Origin: Vicinamibacteria bacterium
GTDB taxonomy: Bacteria > Acidobacteriota > Vicinamibacteria > Vicinamibacterales > 2-12-FULL-66-21
Length of the DNA stretch: 15,182 nt
Assembly: GCA_025937075.1 (NCBI GenBank)
Contig: JAICSD010000051.1
Span: 1-15,182 of the forward strand
Direction of reading: 5' to 3'
Below the pieces are notes generated by a model. It saw only the letters and a program-made list of their open reading frames with translations, searched no databases and had not been told where the DNA came from. Positions 1 to 6,551 of this stretch are shown in pieces. The stretch's first letter is position 1, and every line of letters starts with the position of its first letter. Position numbers and translations under genes: made by a program.

Positions 1-292
1 CCGAAGGCGAACCGCCAAAATTCCCTCCTTAGTGCGCCGTCAGTTCGCGTATCCGTCAAGGCGCCTTGCCGAGCACAAGCCAGGTAGCTGTACTCACACA
101 CGGCCAAGTGTCGCCCGTGACGCGAATTGCACTCAATCGATCATGCAGCCCAGCCGACACACGTGATGTTCTCGGCGGAACACCCCATCACTGAAATCCA
201 CATGGTGAAGCTGGACAACGAATCGCCCACGCTCGGCCGCTAACACTCTCGCGTACCTGCCGTCATAAAGATGAATAGAGAGAGGTACCGGA
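1..292. other. Left-edge intergenic sequence, no gene recognised
   Basis: I see no convincing coding frame, RNA gene or repeat here. Short open frames exist on the minus strand, but they have no ribosome-binding site and do not resemble a family I know. The last bases hold the purine-rich ribosome-binding site of the following gene (GAGAGAGG at about 278-285). Confidence 0.5.
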
Positions 293-703
293 ATGACCAA
301 ACTACAGCGACTGACGTTTATCCTCACCGCGCTCAATCTCATACTGTTGGCGTTTGGTCTGGCTCAGATGCATTCGGTGGCTGCGCAGGAGGTCGCGCCA
401 GTACTCCGCGGTCGTGCATTGGAAATTGTGGACGACCGGGGTCGTGTTCGTGCGGAGATCAAAGTGCTCCCGGCACAACCGACGCTCAGGATGCCCGACG
501 GCACGACGGGATATCCTGAGACGGTTCAGTTGCGCCTGATCAGTTCGCAAAGCAGTCCTCACGTGAAGCTCGCGACCACCGAAGACGGATCGGGGTTGGT
601 GCTAGGCGGCGAGAAAGGATATACGCAGCTGCTGTCGCGAAAGGCGGACCCGTTGATCAAGATCGTCACCAAGGATGGTCGAGAGCGAACGATCAAGCCG
701 TGA
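293..703 (+). CDS. Small exported or membrane-anchored protein of unknown function
   Basis: 136 residues. The N-terminus is a basic start (MTKLQR) followed by a hydrophobic stretch at about residues 7-26 and then AQE, so it is either a cleaved signal peptide or a single anchor with the rest outside the cytoplasm. The remainder is predicted beta-rich and contains VLRGRALEIVDDRGRVRAEI, a PDGTTGYPETVQLRL segment, a Gly-rich GLVLGGEKGYTQLL turn, and ends in KDGRERTIKP. From memory this matches a recurrent family of about 130-140 residues in soil Acidobacteria and relatives, with no known function. The start is set by GAGAGAGG ending 7 nt before the ATG. No partner gene lies close by; hairpins follow the stop codon. 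Confidence 0.8.
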   Translation: MTKLQRLTFILTALNLILLAFGLAQMHSVAAQEVAPVLRGRALEIVDDRGRVRAEIKVLPAQPTLRMPDGTTGYPETVQLRLISSQSSPHVKLATTEDGSGLVLGGEKGYTQLLSRKADPLIKIVTKDGRERTIKP

Positions 704-746
704 GGCCGAAGCCTCGAGATGCCGGACAAAGTGACGCCGTTTGTCC
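702..746 (+). terminator. Two hairpins after the first gene, possible terminator
   Basis: GAGGC-CGAA-GCCTC (702-715) overlaps the stop codon. It is followed by a perfect 7-bp stem, GGACAAA (724-730) with TTTGTCC (740-746), around a 9-nt loop. Neither has a T-tract, so intrinsic termination is only a guess based on position and pairing. Confidence 0.35.
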
Positions 747-1102
747 CTCGCGGGCCCCAGCCAGGTGCGGCTCGGGCCGTGTAGTACGGCGTCCAGCAGC
801 CGCGGCTGATCCAGTTCTGTATCTGTCGACCAGCAGGTCGACCAGCCAGAGGAACAGCTCGTGATCTGTCGCCGGCAGCGACATGTCGCACCTCCGGATC
901 AGTTGGCCTGTCAGCATCTCGACCTGCTGATGCGAATGCCAGTCCGTAGAAGCAGCATGGGCGCATCCTTCAGCTCGTCCGGACCGAGCTACGGATGGCA
1001 AACCGGCCCGCTCACGCATCAGCAGTCGACCCGCCACAAGTGCAGTTTCCGGATCTCGCGTCGTTCTCCGAACAACAGAACTTCGCGGAAGGTCGTGCTG
1101 GA
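747..1102. other. Non-coding or decayed spacer
   Basis: No credible plus-strand gene. On the minus strand a stretch between about 930 and 800 has coding-like third-position GC and reads sensibly (fragment WLVDLLVDRY), but it lacks a ribosome-binding site, its ends look non-coding, and I do not recognise it. It may be a gene remnant. A perfect hairpin GTCGACC-AGCA-GGTCGAC lies at 825-842, inside the VDLLVD-encoding segment, so it may simply reflect a repeated codon pair. Confidence 0.4.
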
Positions 1103-2077
1103 TTGACGCATACGGCTGCGGAGCGCATACGCGCGTGCCTCCACGGCATCGCTGTTGGCGATGCCATCGGCAAGCAGACCGAGATGCTGTCGTACCAGGA
1201 CGTGTCTCGTTGGTATCCCGAAGGCATTCGCGGCTTCGAAGGCACCCCGGGCGCGATCATTCCTCGATATTCCGGCAATTCGAAGCGCGAATGGCGCATT
1301 GGCGAGACGACCGACGACACGGAGCGGACGATCGCGGTCGCCAAAGCCGTCATCGCGAATCGCGCCGTATCCCGTGTCAGCATCGGCCACGAGCTGCTCC
1401 AGTGTGTGAAGAGCGTGCATCCGGGCGTCAGATCGCTTTGGGAATTCCACCAGGCCGGTGATCCGGCACGCACGGCGACGGAACACGATGGATGTGGCGC
1501 GGCAGGTCGTGTCGCTCCCGTGGGCATCCTGTATCGCTCCGACTCGTTGAACGAGATCGTGAACGGCGCGCGGGAGGCGTCCATCTCGACGCACGGCGGA
1601 TCGCTGGCGATTGCCGCGGCAGCCGCGACGGCCGCTGCGGTGTCCGCGTCGATCGATGGAGCGTCCCCGAATCAGGTGCTCGCGCTTGCGGAACGAGCTG
1701 CCGGGCAGGCTGAGAGCGCCTGGCCCGGCGATGGGCGTCCAGCGTTCGCCGCTGCCATTCGGGCCGTCCACGACGATCTCGCACGGCTACGCGTGCTGCG
1801 AGCGACCGACCTGGCCGCGCGTTGTTTTCCGGATCAGCCCTTGACGATTGTGCCGCTGGCAGTGGCGCTCGCCACGTTGTTGCGGTCAGCGGACGAAGCG
1901 ATTCTGCTCGCGGCGAATGTCGGTGGCGACAGCGATTCCGTCGCGTCGATTGCGGGTGGGATTCTGGGCGCGATGTATCCGACGACGGTGAATCAGCGCT
2001 GGATTGATATCGTCGAGCGGATCAACGGCCATCAGCTCGAAGCGATTGCGGGTGAGCTCACCAAACGTCGACATTGA
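1103..2077 (+). CDS. ADP-ribosylglycohydrolase family protein
   Basis: About 324 residues from a TTG start. Family members are two-Mg hydrolases that remove ADP-ribose from proteins or small molecules, or act on related N-glycosidic bonds. Family motifs are present in order: VGDAIG (Asp20), TTDDT (residues 69-73), a GCGAAGR segment where GNGxxxR is usual, THGG (His164), and the C-terminal metal motif GGDSDS (274-279) followed by VASIAGGILGA. The metal-binding Asp residues therefore look intact. The start is uncertain. The frame is open from an ATG at 995, but that would add 36 residues of low similarity to any family N-terminus. TTG at 1103 has GGAAGG 10 nt upstream and places the protein start about 17 residues before GDAIG, as is usual. 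The Cys in place of Asn in the GNG-like loop is a notable change. No ADP-ribosyltransferase is adjacent, so the substrate cannot be inferred. Confidence 0.85.
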   Translation: MTHTAAERIRACLHGIAVGDAIGKQTEMLSYQDVSRWYPEGIRGFEGTPGAIIPRYSGNSKREWRIGETTDDTERTIAVAKAVIANRAVSRVSIGHELLQCVKSVHPGVRSLWEFHQAGDPARTATEHDGCGAAGRVAPVGILYRSDSLNEIVNGAREASISTHGGSLAIAAAAATAAAVSASIDGASPNQVLALAERAAGQAESAWPGDGRPAFAAAIRAVHDDLARLRVLRATDLAARCFPDQPLTIVPLAVALATLLRSADEAILLAANVGGDSDSVASIAGGILGAMYPTTVNQRWIDIVERINGHQLEAIAGELTKRRH

Positions 2078-2137
2078 TGTGCAACGGGCCGGGCTGCGCG
2101 CTCATGCTGACGCGTCGCGCGATTCCCCGTTCGACGC

Positions 2138-2690
2138 TTATTCCAGCCTCAGAGCCACGACCGGATCGACACGCGCAGCGCGACGAGCGGGGATGAACGC
2201 GGCCGCGAGTGCCACGACGACCAGCACGAGGCTGACGGCGGCGAACGTCACGGGATCTCTCGGCTTCAGCTCGTACAACAGACTTCCCAGGATACCTGTC
2301 GCAACGACGGCGCCGACCAGCCCCAGGCCGAGACCGACAAGGACCATCCGCAGGCTCTGGACGACGACGAGACGCTGAATGCCGCGGGGCTCGGCGCCCA
2401 GCGCAATACGAACGCCGATTTCGTTCGTGCGCTGGGTCACCGTGTACGCCACCACGGCGTACAGACCCACAGCCGCCAGGATCAAGGCCAGAGAAGCGAA
2501 CGCCCCGAGAACGAATACCGAGAAGCGGTCGCGCGTCAGTGATTCGGCGACGATGTCCTTTCATCGGCCGCGCCGCCGATATCGGTTGCGCGCTATCGAT
2601 GGCCCGCACTTGATCACGAACCGTCGGGGCGAAGCGGAGCGGATCCACGGACGCACGCAGCAGCACATGGATGGCCATCAAAAATAGATG
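2138..2690 (-). pseudogene. 3' remnant of an ADOP/MacB-type permease, frameshifted
   Basis: Reading from about 2690 downward, the minus strand encodes AIHVLLRASVDPLRFAPTVR followed by DQVRAIDSAQPI, a typical segment just before the last FtsX domain of duplicated orphan permeases. The frame then shifts at the AAAGG tract (plus-strand 2557-2563): removing one base restores DIVAESLTRDRF joined to the second frame, which continues through LAAVGLYAVVAYTVTQRTNE, IGVRIALGAE, three membrane segments and ends in SRAARVDP-like ARRAARVDPVVALRLE. Only roughly the last 180 of about 800-880 residues remain. The remnant starts directly after the stop codon of the neighbouring exported-protein gene, so the 5' part has been deleted. 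Its TQRTNEIGVRIALGA motif differs from the RRTRDFGVRMALGAS of the intact permease, so it is a different paralogue. Confidence 0.85.
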
Positions 2691-3145
2691 CCGTTCCTCT
2701 CCCGGCCGATGAGCGCGAAATGATTCACGCTGGTCGAGGCGGGATCTGAAACGAATCTGAACCCGTGGCCGTTCGACAGCCCTGTCTCCATCGTCCTCGG
2801 CGTCGTGGCGGTGACGGCAATGCTGGCGGTGCCCTCACCGAACGTTCCGCGCATGCTGTTCACCGGCTCGTTCGCCGTCGTCAGCGACGTAACGCCGCTC
2901 CATTCGATGTCGAGCGAGTTGATGATCCCCCGGACCAGGTTGACCGGCCGGTTCACGCCCAGAATGCTGTTGGGAACCGTAAAGGCATCGAACACGCACA
3001 GGTGCTCGACGTGAAGGGATGCCGTACCGTGATGCAGATTGACGTGAGCGGCGCCGTTCGGAATGCGCACGGCCCAGAAGACGCTGGTGGGTGACAGCCC
3101 ACCATCCCACGCGTGCGGGCCCAACGAGCCCGTCAGGCTATCGAG
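2678..3145 (-). CDS. C-terminal part of the Tat-exported protein, in frame after an internal TGA
   Basis: Directly continues the frame of the 3610-3146 segment: the TGA at 3148-3146 is followed by LDSLTGSLGPHAWDGG and then about 145 further residues ending GRERNGIYF before a second TGA. Codons after the internal TGA keep strong third-position G/C preference and there are no frameshifts, so this half has not visibly decayed. It holds predicted beta strands (SVFWAVRIP, VNLHHGTASLHVEHLCVFD, LDIEWSG, GFRFVSDPASTSVNHFALIG). Independent translation would need the TTG at 3124, which has no clear ribosome-binding site. I therefore read it as the second half of one protein of about 310 residues. The internal TGA is either a recent nonsense mutation (TGG to TGA would suffice), a sequencing error, or recoded, for example as selenocysteine. 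Function unknown. Confidence 0.6.
   Translation of the reverse strand, partial: LDSLTGSLGPHAWDGGLSPTSVFWAVRIPNGAAHVNLHHGTASLHVEHLCVFDAFTVPNSILGVNRPVNLVRGIINSLDIEWSGVTSLTTANEPVNSMRGTFGEGTASIAVTATTPRTMETGLSNGHGFRFVSDPASTSVNHFALIGRERNGIYF
3116..3132 (-). promoter_or_regulatory. Hairpin 13 nt downstream of the in-frame TGA, SECIS-like
   Basis: On the minus strand CGGGCT-CGTTG-GGCCCG forms a 6-bp stem (five Watson-Crick pairs and one closing U-G) with a 5-nt loop. The loop starts 19 nt after the TGA and has G as its second base. As I recall the bacterial SECIS consensus, a stem-loop at this distance with an early loop G is what is required. In GC-rich DNA such a hairpin can also arise by chance, so on its own this is weak. 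Confidence 0.3.
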
Positions 3146-3610
3146 TCAGACGAAAGCGAACGCCCCTCTTCGCTCGATGCCATCCGTACCAACGAACACG
3201 CCATCCATGAACCGCATGTCGGTGTGGAACGTGTACGGACCGGTCTCACCCGTGGTCAGATCGATTCCCGTTCCCGTCAAGTCGAAGTCGCCGAGACCAA
3301 CGAAGCCGTCGAAGTTGAAAATGACCGAAGGATCGCGTCCCTCCGGATGCGCCCCACTTGGATCCGTAGGCGCTGCTGCGCCGCTGACAGCTCCAGGGAA
3401 ATAGAAGTGGGCCCCTCCTGGTGGGGGAACATTGATGTGGGGAATCGGCACCGGAAAATCGCACAGCCCCGCTAACCCTTCGTCCTGCGCGAGCAGTTTG
3501 GCTGCTACGCCGGGGCTTAGCATTACCGCGCCGCTCGTCGCCGCCGCGCGGCCGAAGAAACTACGCCGCGACAATCCCGCAATCAGCTTGGACTCAGGTA
3601 AGGTCTTCAT
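3146..3610 (-). CDS. Tat-exported protein of unknown function, N-terminal part up to an in-frame TGA
   Basis: 154 residues up to the TGA. The N-terminus is a clear twin-arginine signal: SRRSFFG at residues 14-20, then a hydrophobic stretch (AAATSGAVMLSPGVAAKLLAQ), so the protein is probably exported folded. The mature part starts around LCDFPVPIPHINVPPPGG and includes NFDGFVGLGDFDLTGTGIDL and MRFMDGVFVGTDGIERRGAF, a predicted beta-rich, Gly/Asp-rich fold. Start choice is firm: AGGAGG (3617-3622) lies 6 nt before ATG 3610, and a good sigma-70 promoter lies upstream. The open frame continues past the TGA for another 155 codons to 2678, which suggests one protein of about 310 residues. I do not know its function; no cofactor-binding motif is evident. 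Confidence 0.7.
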   Translation of the reverse strand: MKTLPESKLIAGLSRRSFFGRAAATSGAVMLSPGVAAKLLAQDEGLAGLCDFPVPIPHINVPPPGGAHFYFPGAVSGAAAPTDPSGAHPEGRDPSVIFNFDGFVGLGDFDLTGTGIDLTTGETGPYTFHTDMRFMDGVFVGTDGIERRGAFAFV

Positions 3611-3679
3611 ACCTGTCCTCCTCTCAGCTTCCGAGGATCACTGACCTGGAAGAATTTGTAGAAGTCCGGCGCAGCGGGA

Positions 3680-3708
3680 ACCATGCGCCCGGCGAGAGTC
3701 GTTGTCAA
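3680..3708 (-). promoter_or_regulatory. Sigma-70-type promoter of the Tat-exported protein gene
   Basis: On the minus strand a perfect TTGACA -35 box (3708-3703) is followed after exactly 17 nt by CATGGT (3685-3680), a 3/6 match to TATAAT. Transcription would begin near 3673, giving a leader of about 60 nt with the AGGAGG site before ATG 3610. Confidence 0.55.
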
Positions 3709-3780
3709 GCGCAATTTATCGGGCTTTGTCGATCTGACAATTGCCGAGCTCGGCGGCCGACAGGACAAGCGATGATGCAC

Positions 3781-6411
3781 TTACTCCTGACGCAGTGCCT
3801 CCATCGGATCCACGCGTGACGCGCGCGACGCCGGGATGTAGCAGGCGATGAGCGACGCCGCGGCGAGCACCGCGACAACGCCAGCGTAGGTGAAGGGATC
3901 GGTCGGGGAGACGCCGAAGAGCGCGCTGCGCAGCACGCGGCCGGAGATCAGGCTCAGCGCGGCCCCGATCCCCAGGCCGGCGATCGTCAGGCGGACGCCT
4001 TCCGCGATCACCGATCGCACAATCTGGCGTGCGGAGGCACCGAGCGCCATGCGCACGCCGAAATCCCGCGTGCGGCGCTTCATCGTGAACGCGAGCACCG
4101 CATACTGCCCGAGCGTCGCGATCAGCAGCGACGCCGCGGCGAACAGCGTCAGCATCGTCGTCAGGATGCGGACGACGGACGTCATTCCCTCGAGCTGCGT
4201 CTCCATCGTCCGCATGTAGACGATCGGCGCGCGGGAATCCACGTCCGCCAGCGCGCGGCCGATCGCCGGCGCGGTCGGATCGAGCGGTCCGGCGTACCGC
4301 ACGTAGAACGTGGCGCGGCCCGGCGTGTGGGGGTCCGTTCGCATCGGCACGAACACGAAATACTGACGCTCCTCGCGGCGGAAGCCGCTGAAGAACGCGT
4401 TGGGTGCGACGCCGACCACCTCGACGGGCTGGCGATCCGTACTCAGGAGCACCGTTCGGCCGACCGCCGTCTCGCCCGGCCAGAGGGCTGCGGCGAGGTT
4501 CTCGTTGATCACTGCCGCCGTGGTCGTACGCGTGCGGTCCTCGCGCGTCAGCTCGCGGCCGAGGCGCGGCGCGAGCCCAAGGACGCGCAGGTAATCGGGT
4601 CCGACACTGTTTCTCTCGGCGCTGATCGGCTGCGCCGCGCCCGCAACGCGCACCTGCTCGGTGCCCCAGAACTCCTGGGGCGGCGTTCGCGCGTACGCCG
4701 CGCTTTGTACGCCCGGCACGCTCATCAGACGCTCGCGCATGCGATCGAGCAACGTCGCCTGCAGTCCTTCGGGCACCCCTTGCGCGTCGATCGTCACGAG
4801 CAGCAGGCCGGTCTTGTTGAATCCGAGATCGAGCGCTTCCACGAGCGACAGCGATCGATACGCGAGACCGGCGCTCGCGAGCAGCAGCACGGCAAAGGCG
4901 AGCTGAAGGAGGACAAGTCCGTTCGCGACGCGCGAGCGTCCTCGAACCACGCCCTGTTCTCCAGCCTTGAGGAACGGCAGGAGATCCTGACGCCACGTGC
5001 GGACGGCGGGGGCCGCGGTGAATGCGATCGTACCGATGGCCGCCAGCACCATCGCATACGCGATCACCTTCCAATCGGGCGTGAAGTCGAGTGCGATCGG
5101 GTCTCCAGCGTCGCCGCTCGGTGCGATCAGCCGTGGGAGGAGCTTCGATAAGGTCCACGCAAGGAGACACGCCGTGCCCCATGCGGCGGCGGAGATCGCA
5201 GCACCTTCAGCGATCACGAGCCTGACGACCCTGGATCGAGACGCACCGAACGATTGCCGGACGGCCATTTCCCGCTGCCGCACGACGGCGCGCGCCAGCA
5301 TCAGGTTTGCGACGTTCGCGCAGACGATCAGCAGCGTCAGCGCCGTGATGATTGAAAAGATCGCGAGGAACTGCGGGGCGCCCTGCGCGATCGGGCTGTC
5401 GCCGGCGGCCATCCCGGAGTACGGGAAGAGCGCGATCGTCTTTCCTTTGTTTGCCTCGGGATGAGACGCCCGCAGCCGCGCCGCGATCGTGCTCAGCTCG
5501 GCTCGCGCTTCGGCCAGCGACGAGTCGGGCGCGAGCCGTCCGACCATGGCAAGGGCACCCCAACGCCCATCTTGGAGCTCGCCAGCCCTGCCGCGCACAC
5601 GCGCATAAGCGGCGATCGGCACCCAGACGTCTGATCGCTCGAAGAGCCACACGCCCTGGAATCCAGGTGGCGCGATGCCGACGATCGTAGCCGGATAGCC
5701 GTTCAGCATCACGGTCTGGCCGATCGCCTCGTCGGCACGCTGGAAACGCTCGAGCCACACGCGATCGCTGATGACCGCCGTCAGCGCCGATCCGCGCGCC
5801 TCGTCTTCGGTGAACCCGCGGCCGCGCGCCAGCGTGAGGCCCATCGTGTCGAAGTAGTTCGGCGTCACGAGAGCGCCGTGCACCGCGTAGCTGCCGTCGT
5901 GATAGGTGAGCGTGAAGCGCTCGAACTGGAACCCGAGGAGCGGCCGTACGGTGCGCGCCTGCGCGGCGACATCGACGTAATTCGCGTAGCTGTCGACGGG
6001 GTGGACAGGCTGACGATCGACCGACCAGCCAAGGGAAACGAGACCGCGCGCCGGGATTGCCGGCGCGGGCTTGGTCAGCAGCCCGTGGACGCTCGAGAAG
6101 ATCGTCGTGTTGCCGCCGATGACGAGCGCGATCAGCGTGATTGCGGTGAAACTGACGCCCGGGGAGCGCGTGAGGATTTGAACGCCCGACCGGAGGTCCG
6201 CGATGAACTGCTCGACGGCCGTCCACGTCCACACGGCGCGGACGTCTTCCTGCGTGGCCCGGAAGTTGCCCAACTCGAGCAACGCCGCGCGGCGGGCTTC
6301 CTCGGGCGCCTCGCCGCGATCGATGCGTTCCTGGATCGCGAATGCGAGGTGTCCGCGCAGTTCCTCGTCGATCGTCTCGTCGGTCGGGCGGCGCCGGAAG
6401 AGGCCGCGCAT
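3781..6411 (-). CDS. ADOP-family duplicated orphan permease (MacB/FtsX type)
   Basis: 876 residues, the usual length for acidobacterial duplicated orphan permeases. Order of parts: a cytosolic prefix (residues 1-75, DETIDEELRGHLAFAIQERI and EARRAALLELGNF); a first membrane helix near 85-107 (SPGVSFTAITLIALVIGGN); a MacB-like extracytoplasmic domain to about 335; an FtsX core with the motif REMAVRQSFGASR near 380; then a second copy with its own helix (VLLQLAFAVLLLASAGLAYR, about 500-520), a second extracytoplasmic domain, and a C-terminal FtsX core with RRTRDFGVRMALGAS ending SRASRVDPMEALRQE. No ATPase gene is present in the window, as expected for an 'orphan' permease; substrate unknown. ATG 6411 is preceded by an in-frame TAG seven codons upstream and has no clear Shine-Dalgarno. 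A perfect inverted repeat lies 5 nt before the start codon, so repression there is plausible. ADOP genes are commonly associated with PadR-type regulators, but none is adjacent. Confidence 0.92.
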   Translation of the reverse strand: MRGLFRRRPTDETIDEELRGHLAFAIQERIDRGEAPEEARRAALLELGNFRATQEDVRAVWTWTAVEQFIADLRSGVQILTRSPGVSFTAITLIALVIGGNTTIFSSVHGLLTKPAPAIPARGLVSLGWSVDRQPVHPVDSYANYVDVAAQARTVRPLLGFQFERFTLTYHDGSYAVHGALVTPNYFDTMGLTLARGRGFTEDEARGSALTAVISDRVWLERFQRADEAIGQTVMLNGYPATIVGIAPPGFQGVWLFERSDVWVPIAAYARVRGRAGELQDGRWGALAMVGRLAPDSSLAEARAELSTIAARLRASHPEANKGKTIALFPYSGMAAGDSPIAQGAPQFLAIFSIITALTLLIVCANVANLMLARAVVRQREMAVRQSFGASRSRVVRLVIAEGAAISAAAWGTACLLAWTLSKLLPRLIAPSGDAGDPIALDFTPDWKVIAYAMVLAAIGTIAFTAAPAVRTWRQDLLPFLKAGEQGVVRGRSRVANGLVLLQLAFAVLLLASAGLAYRSLSLVEALDLGFNKTGLLLVTIDAQGVPEGLQATLLDRMRERLMSVPGVQSAAYARTPPQEFWGTEQVRVAGAAQPISAERNSVGPDYLRVLGLAPRLGRELTREDRTRTTTAAVINENLAAALWPGETAVGRTVLLSTDRQPVEVVGVAPNAFFSGFRREERQYFVFVPMRTDPHTPGRATFYVRYAGPLDPTAPAIGRALADVDSRAPIVYMRTMETQLEGMTSVVRILTTMLTLFAAASLLIATLGQYAVLAFTMKRRTRDFGVRMALGASARQIVRSVIAEGVRLTIAGLGIGAALSLISGRVLRSALFGVSPTDPFTYAGVVAVLAAASLIACYIPASRASRVDPMEALRQE

Positions 6412-6416
6412 ATGGC

Positions 6417-6431
6417 TGTAGACGTTCTACA
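6417..6431. promoter_or_regulatory. Inverted repeat at the ADOP start, operator candidate
   Basis: TGTAGA-CGT-TCTACA is a perfect 6-bp inverted repeat with a 3-bp centre, 5 bp upstream of the ADOP start codon. Its size and symmetry fit a site for a dimeric winged-helix repressor (BlaI- or PadR-type), which would block transcription or translation start. The regulator is not identifiable from this window. Confidence 0.4.
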
Positions 6432-6459
6432 CCCATGGACCGTCGGTTGTCCACTGCCG

Positions 6460-6475
6460 CAGCATCCATATGCTG
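6460..6475. repeat. Short inverted repeat in the divergent region
   Basis: CAGCAT (6460-6465) and ATGCTG (6470-6475) are perfect inverted repeats around CCAT. It lies between the two divergent genes and may be a regulatory site or chance. Confidence 0.3.
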
Positions 6476-6484
6476 GGCCGCGCC

Positions 6485-6514
6485 GATCTCGACGTGTGCG
6501 GCTCGCGGGAGCGG
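6485..6514 (+). repeat. 30-bp near-copy of the nucleotidyltransferase catalytic segment
   Basis: The 15-mer GATCTCGACGTGTGC (6485-6499), two differing bases (GG), then CTCGCGGGAGCGG (6502-6514) match 7064-7093 of the downstream nucleotidyltransferase gene at 28 of 30 positions, where they encode DLDVCYSRER. Similarity stops abruptly on both sides. Here it is non-coding, or would read DLDVCGSRER in a frame not used by any gene. Confidence 0.75.
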
Positions 6515-6526
6515 CCCGTGGCCGGT

Positions 6527-6551
6527 GGAGGGCAATATACATGTGTATAAT
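6527..6551 (+). promoter_or_regulatory. Operator-like palindrome, TATAAT box and ribosome-binding site
   Basis: TATACA-TG-TGTATA (6536-6549) is a perfect 6-bp inverted repeat with a 2-bp centre. A perfect TATAAT (6546-6551) overlaps its right arm, though no good -35 box stands 16-18 bp upstream. GGAGGG (6527-6532) lies 10 nt before GTG 6543. If TATAAT is the true -10, transcription starts near 6558 and the mRNA would be essentially leaderless from GTG 6558; if the GGAGGG site is used, the promoter is further upstream. Either way the palindrome is placed for autoregulation. Confidence 0.45.

Noticed and set aside
825..842. Perfect hairpin GTCGACC-AGCA-GGTCGAC
   Set aside because: It coincides with a repeated VD codon pair in the possible decayed frame; no independent sign of function.
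1019..1771. 250-codon minus-strand open frame
   Set aside because: Antisense to the ADP-ribosylglycohydrolase, whose motifs are unmistakable.
3724..3742. Small inverted repeat TTGTC-GATCT-GACAA after the permease gene
   Set aside because: Only 5 bp and no T-tract; too weak to call a terminator.
3716..5182. 488-codon minus-strand open frame
   Set aside because: Arg/Ala-rich shadow inside the permease gene with no recognisable family.
5207..6535. 442-codon minus-strand open frame
   Set aside because: Same: an out-of-frame shadow of the permease N-terminal half.
6342..6542. N-terminal extension of the winged-helix gene upstream of 6543
   Set aside because: The extra 67 codons overlap the permease gene and the control region, are Arg/Ser-rich and lack a ribosome-binding site; family-like sequence begins after 6558.
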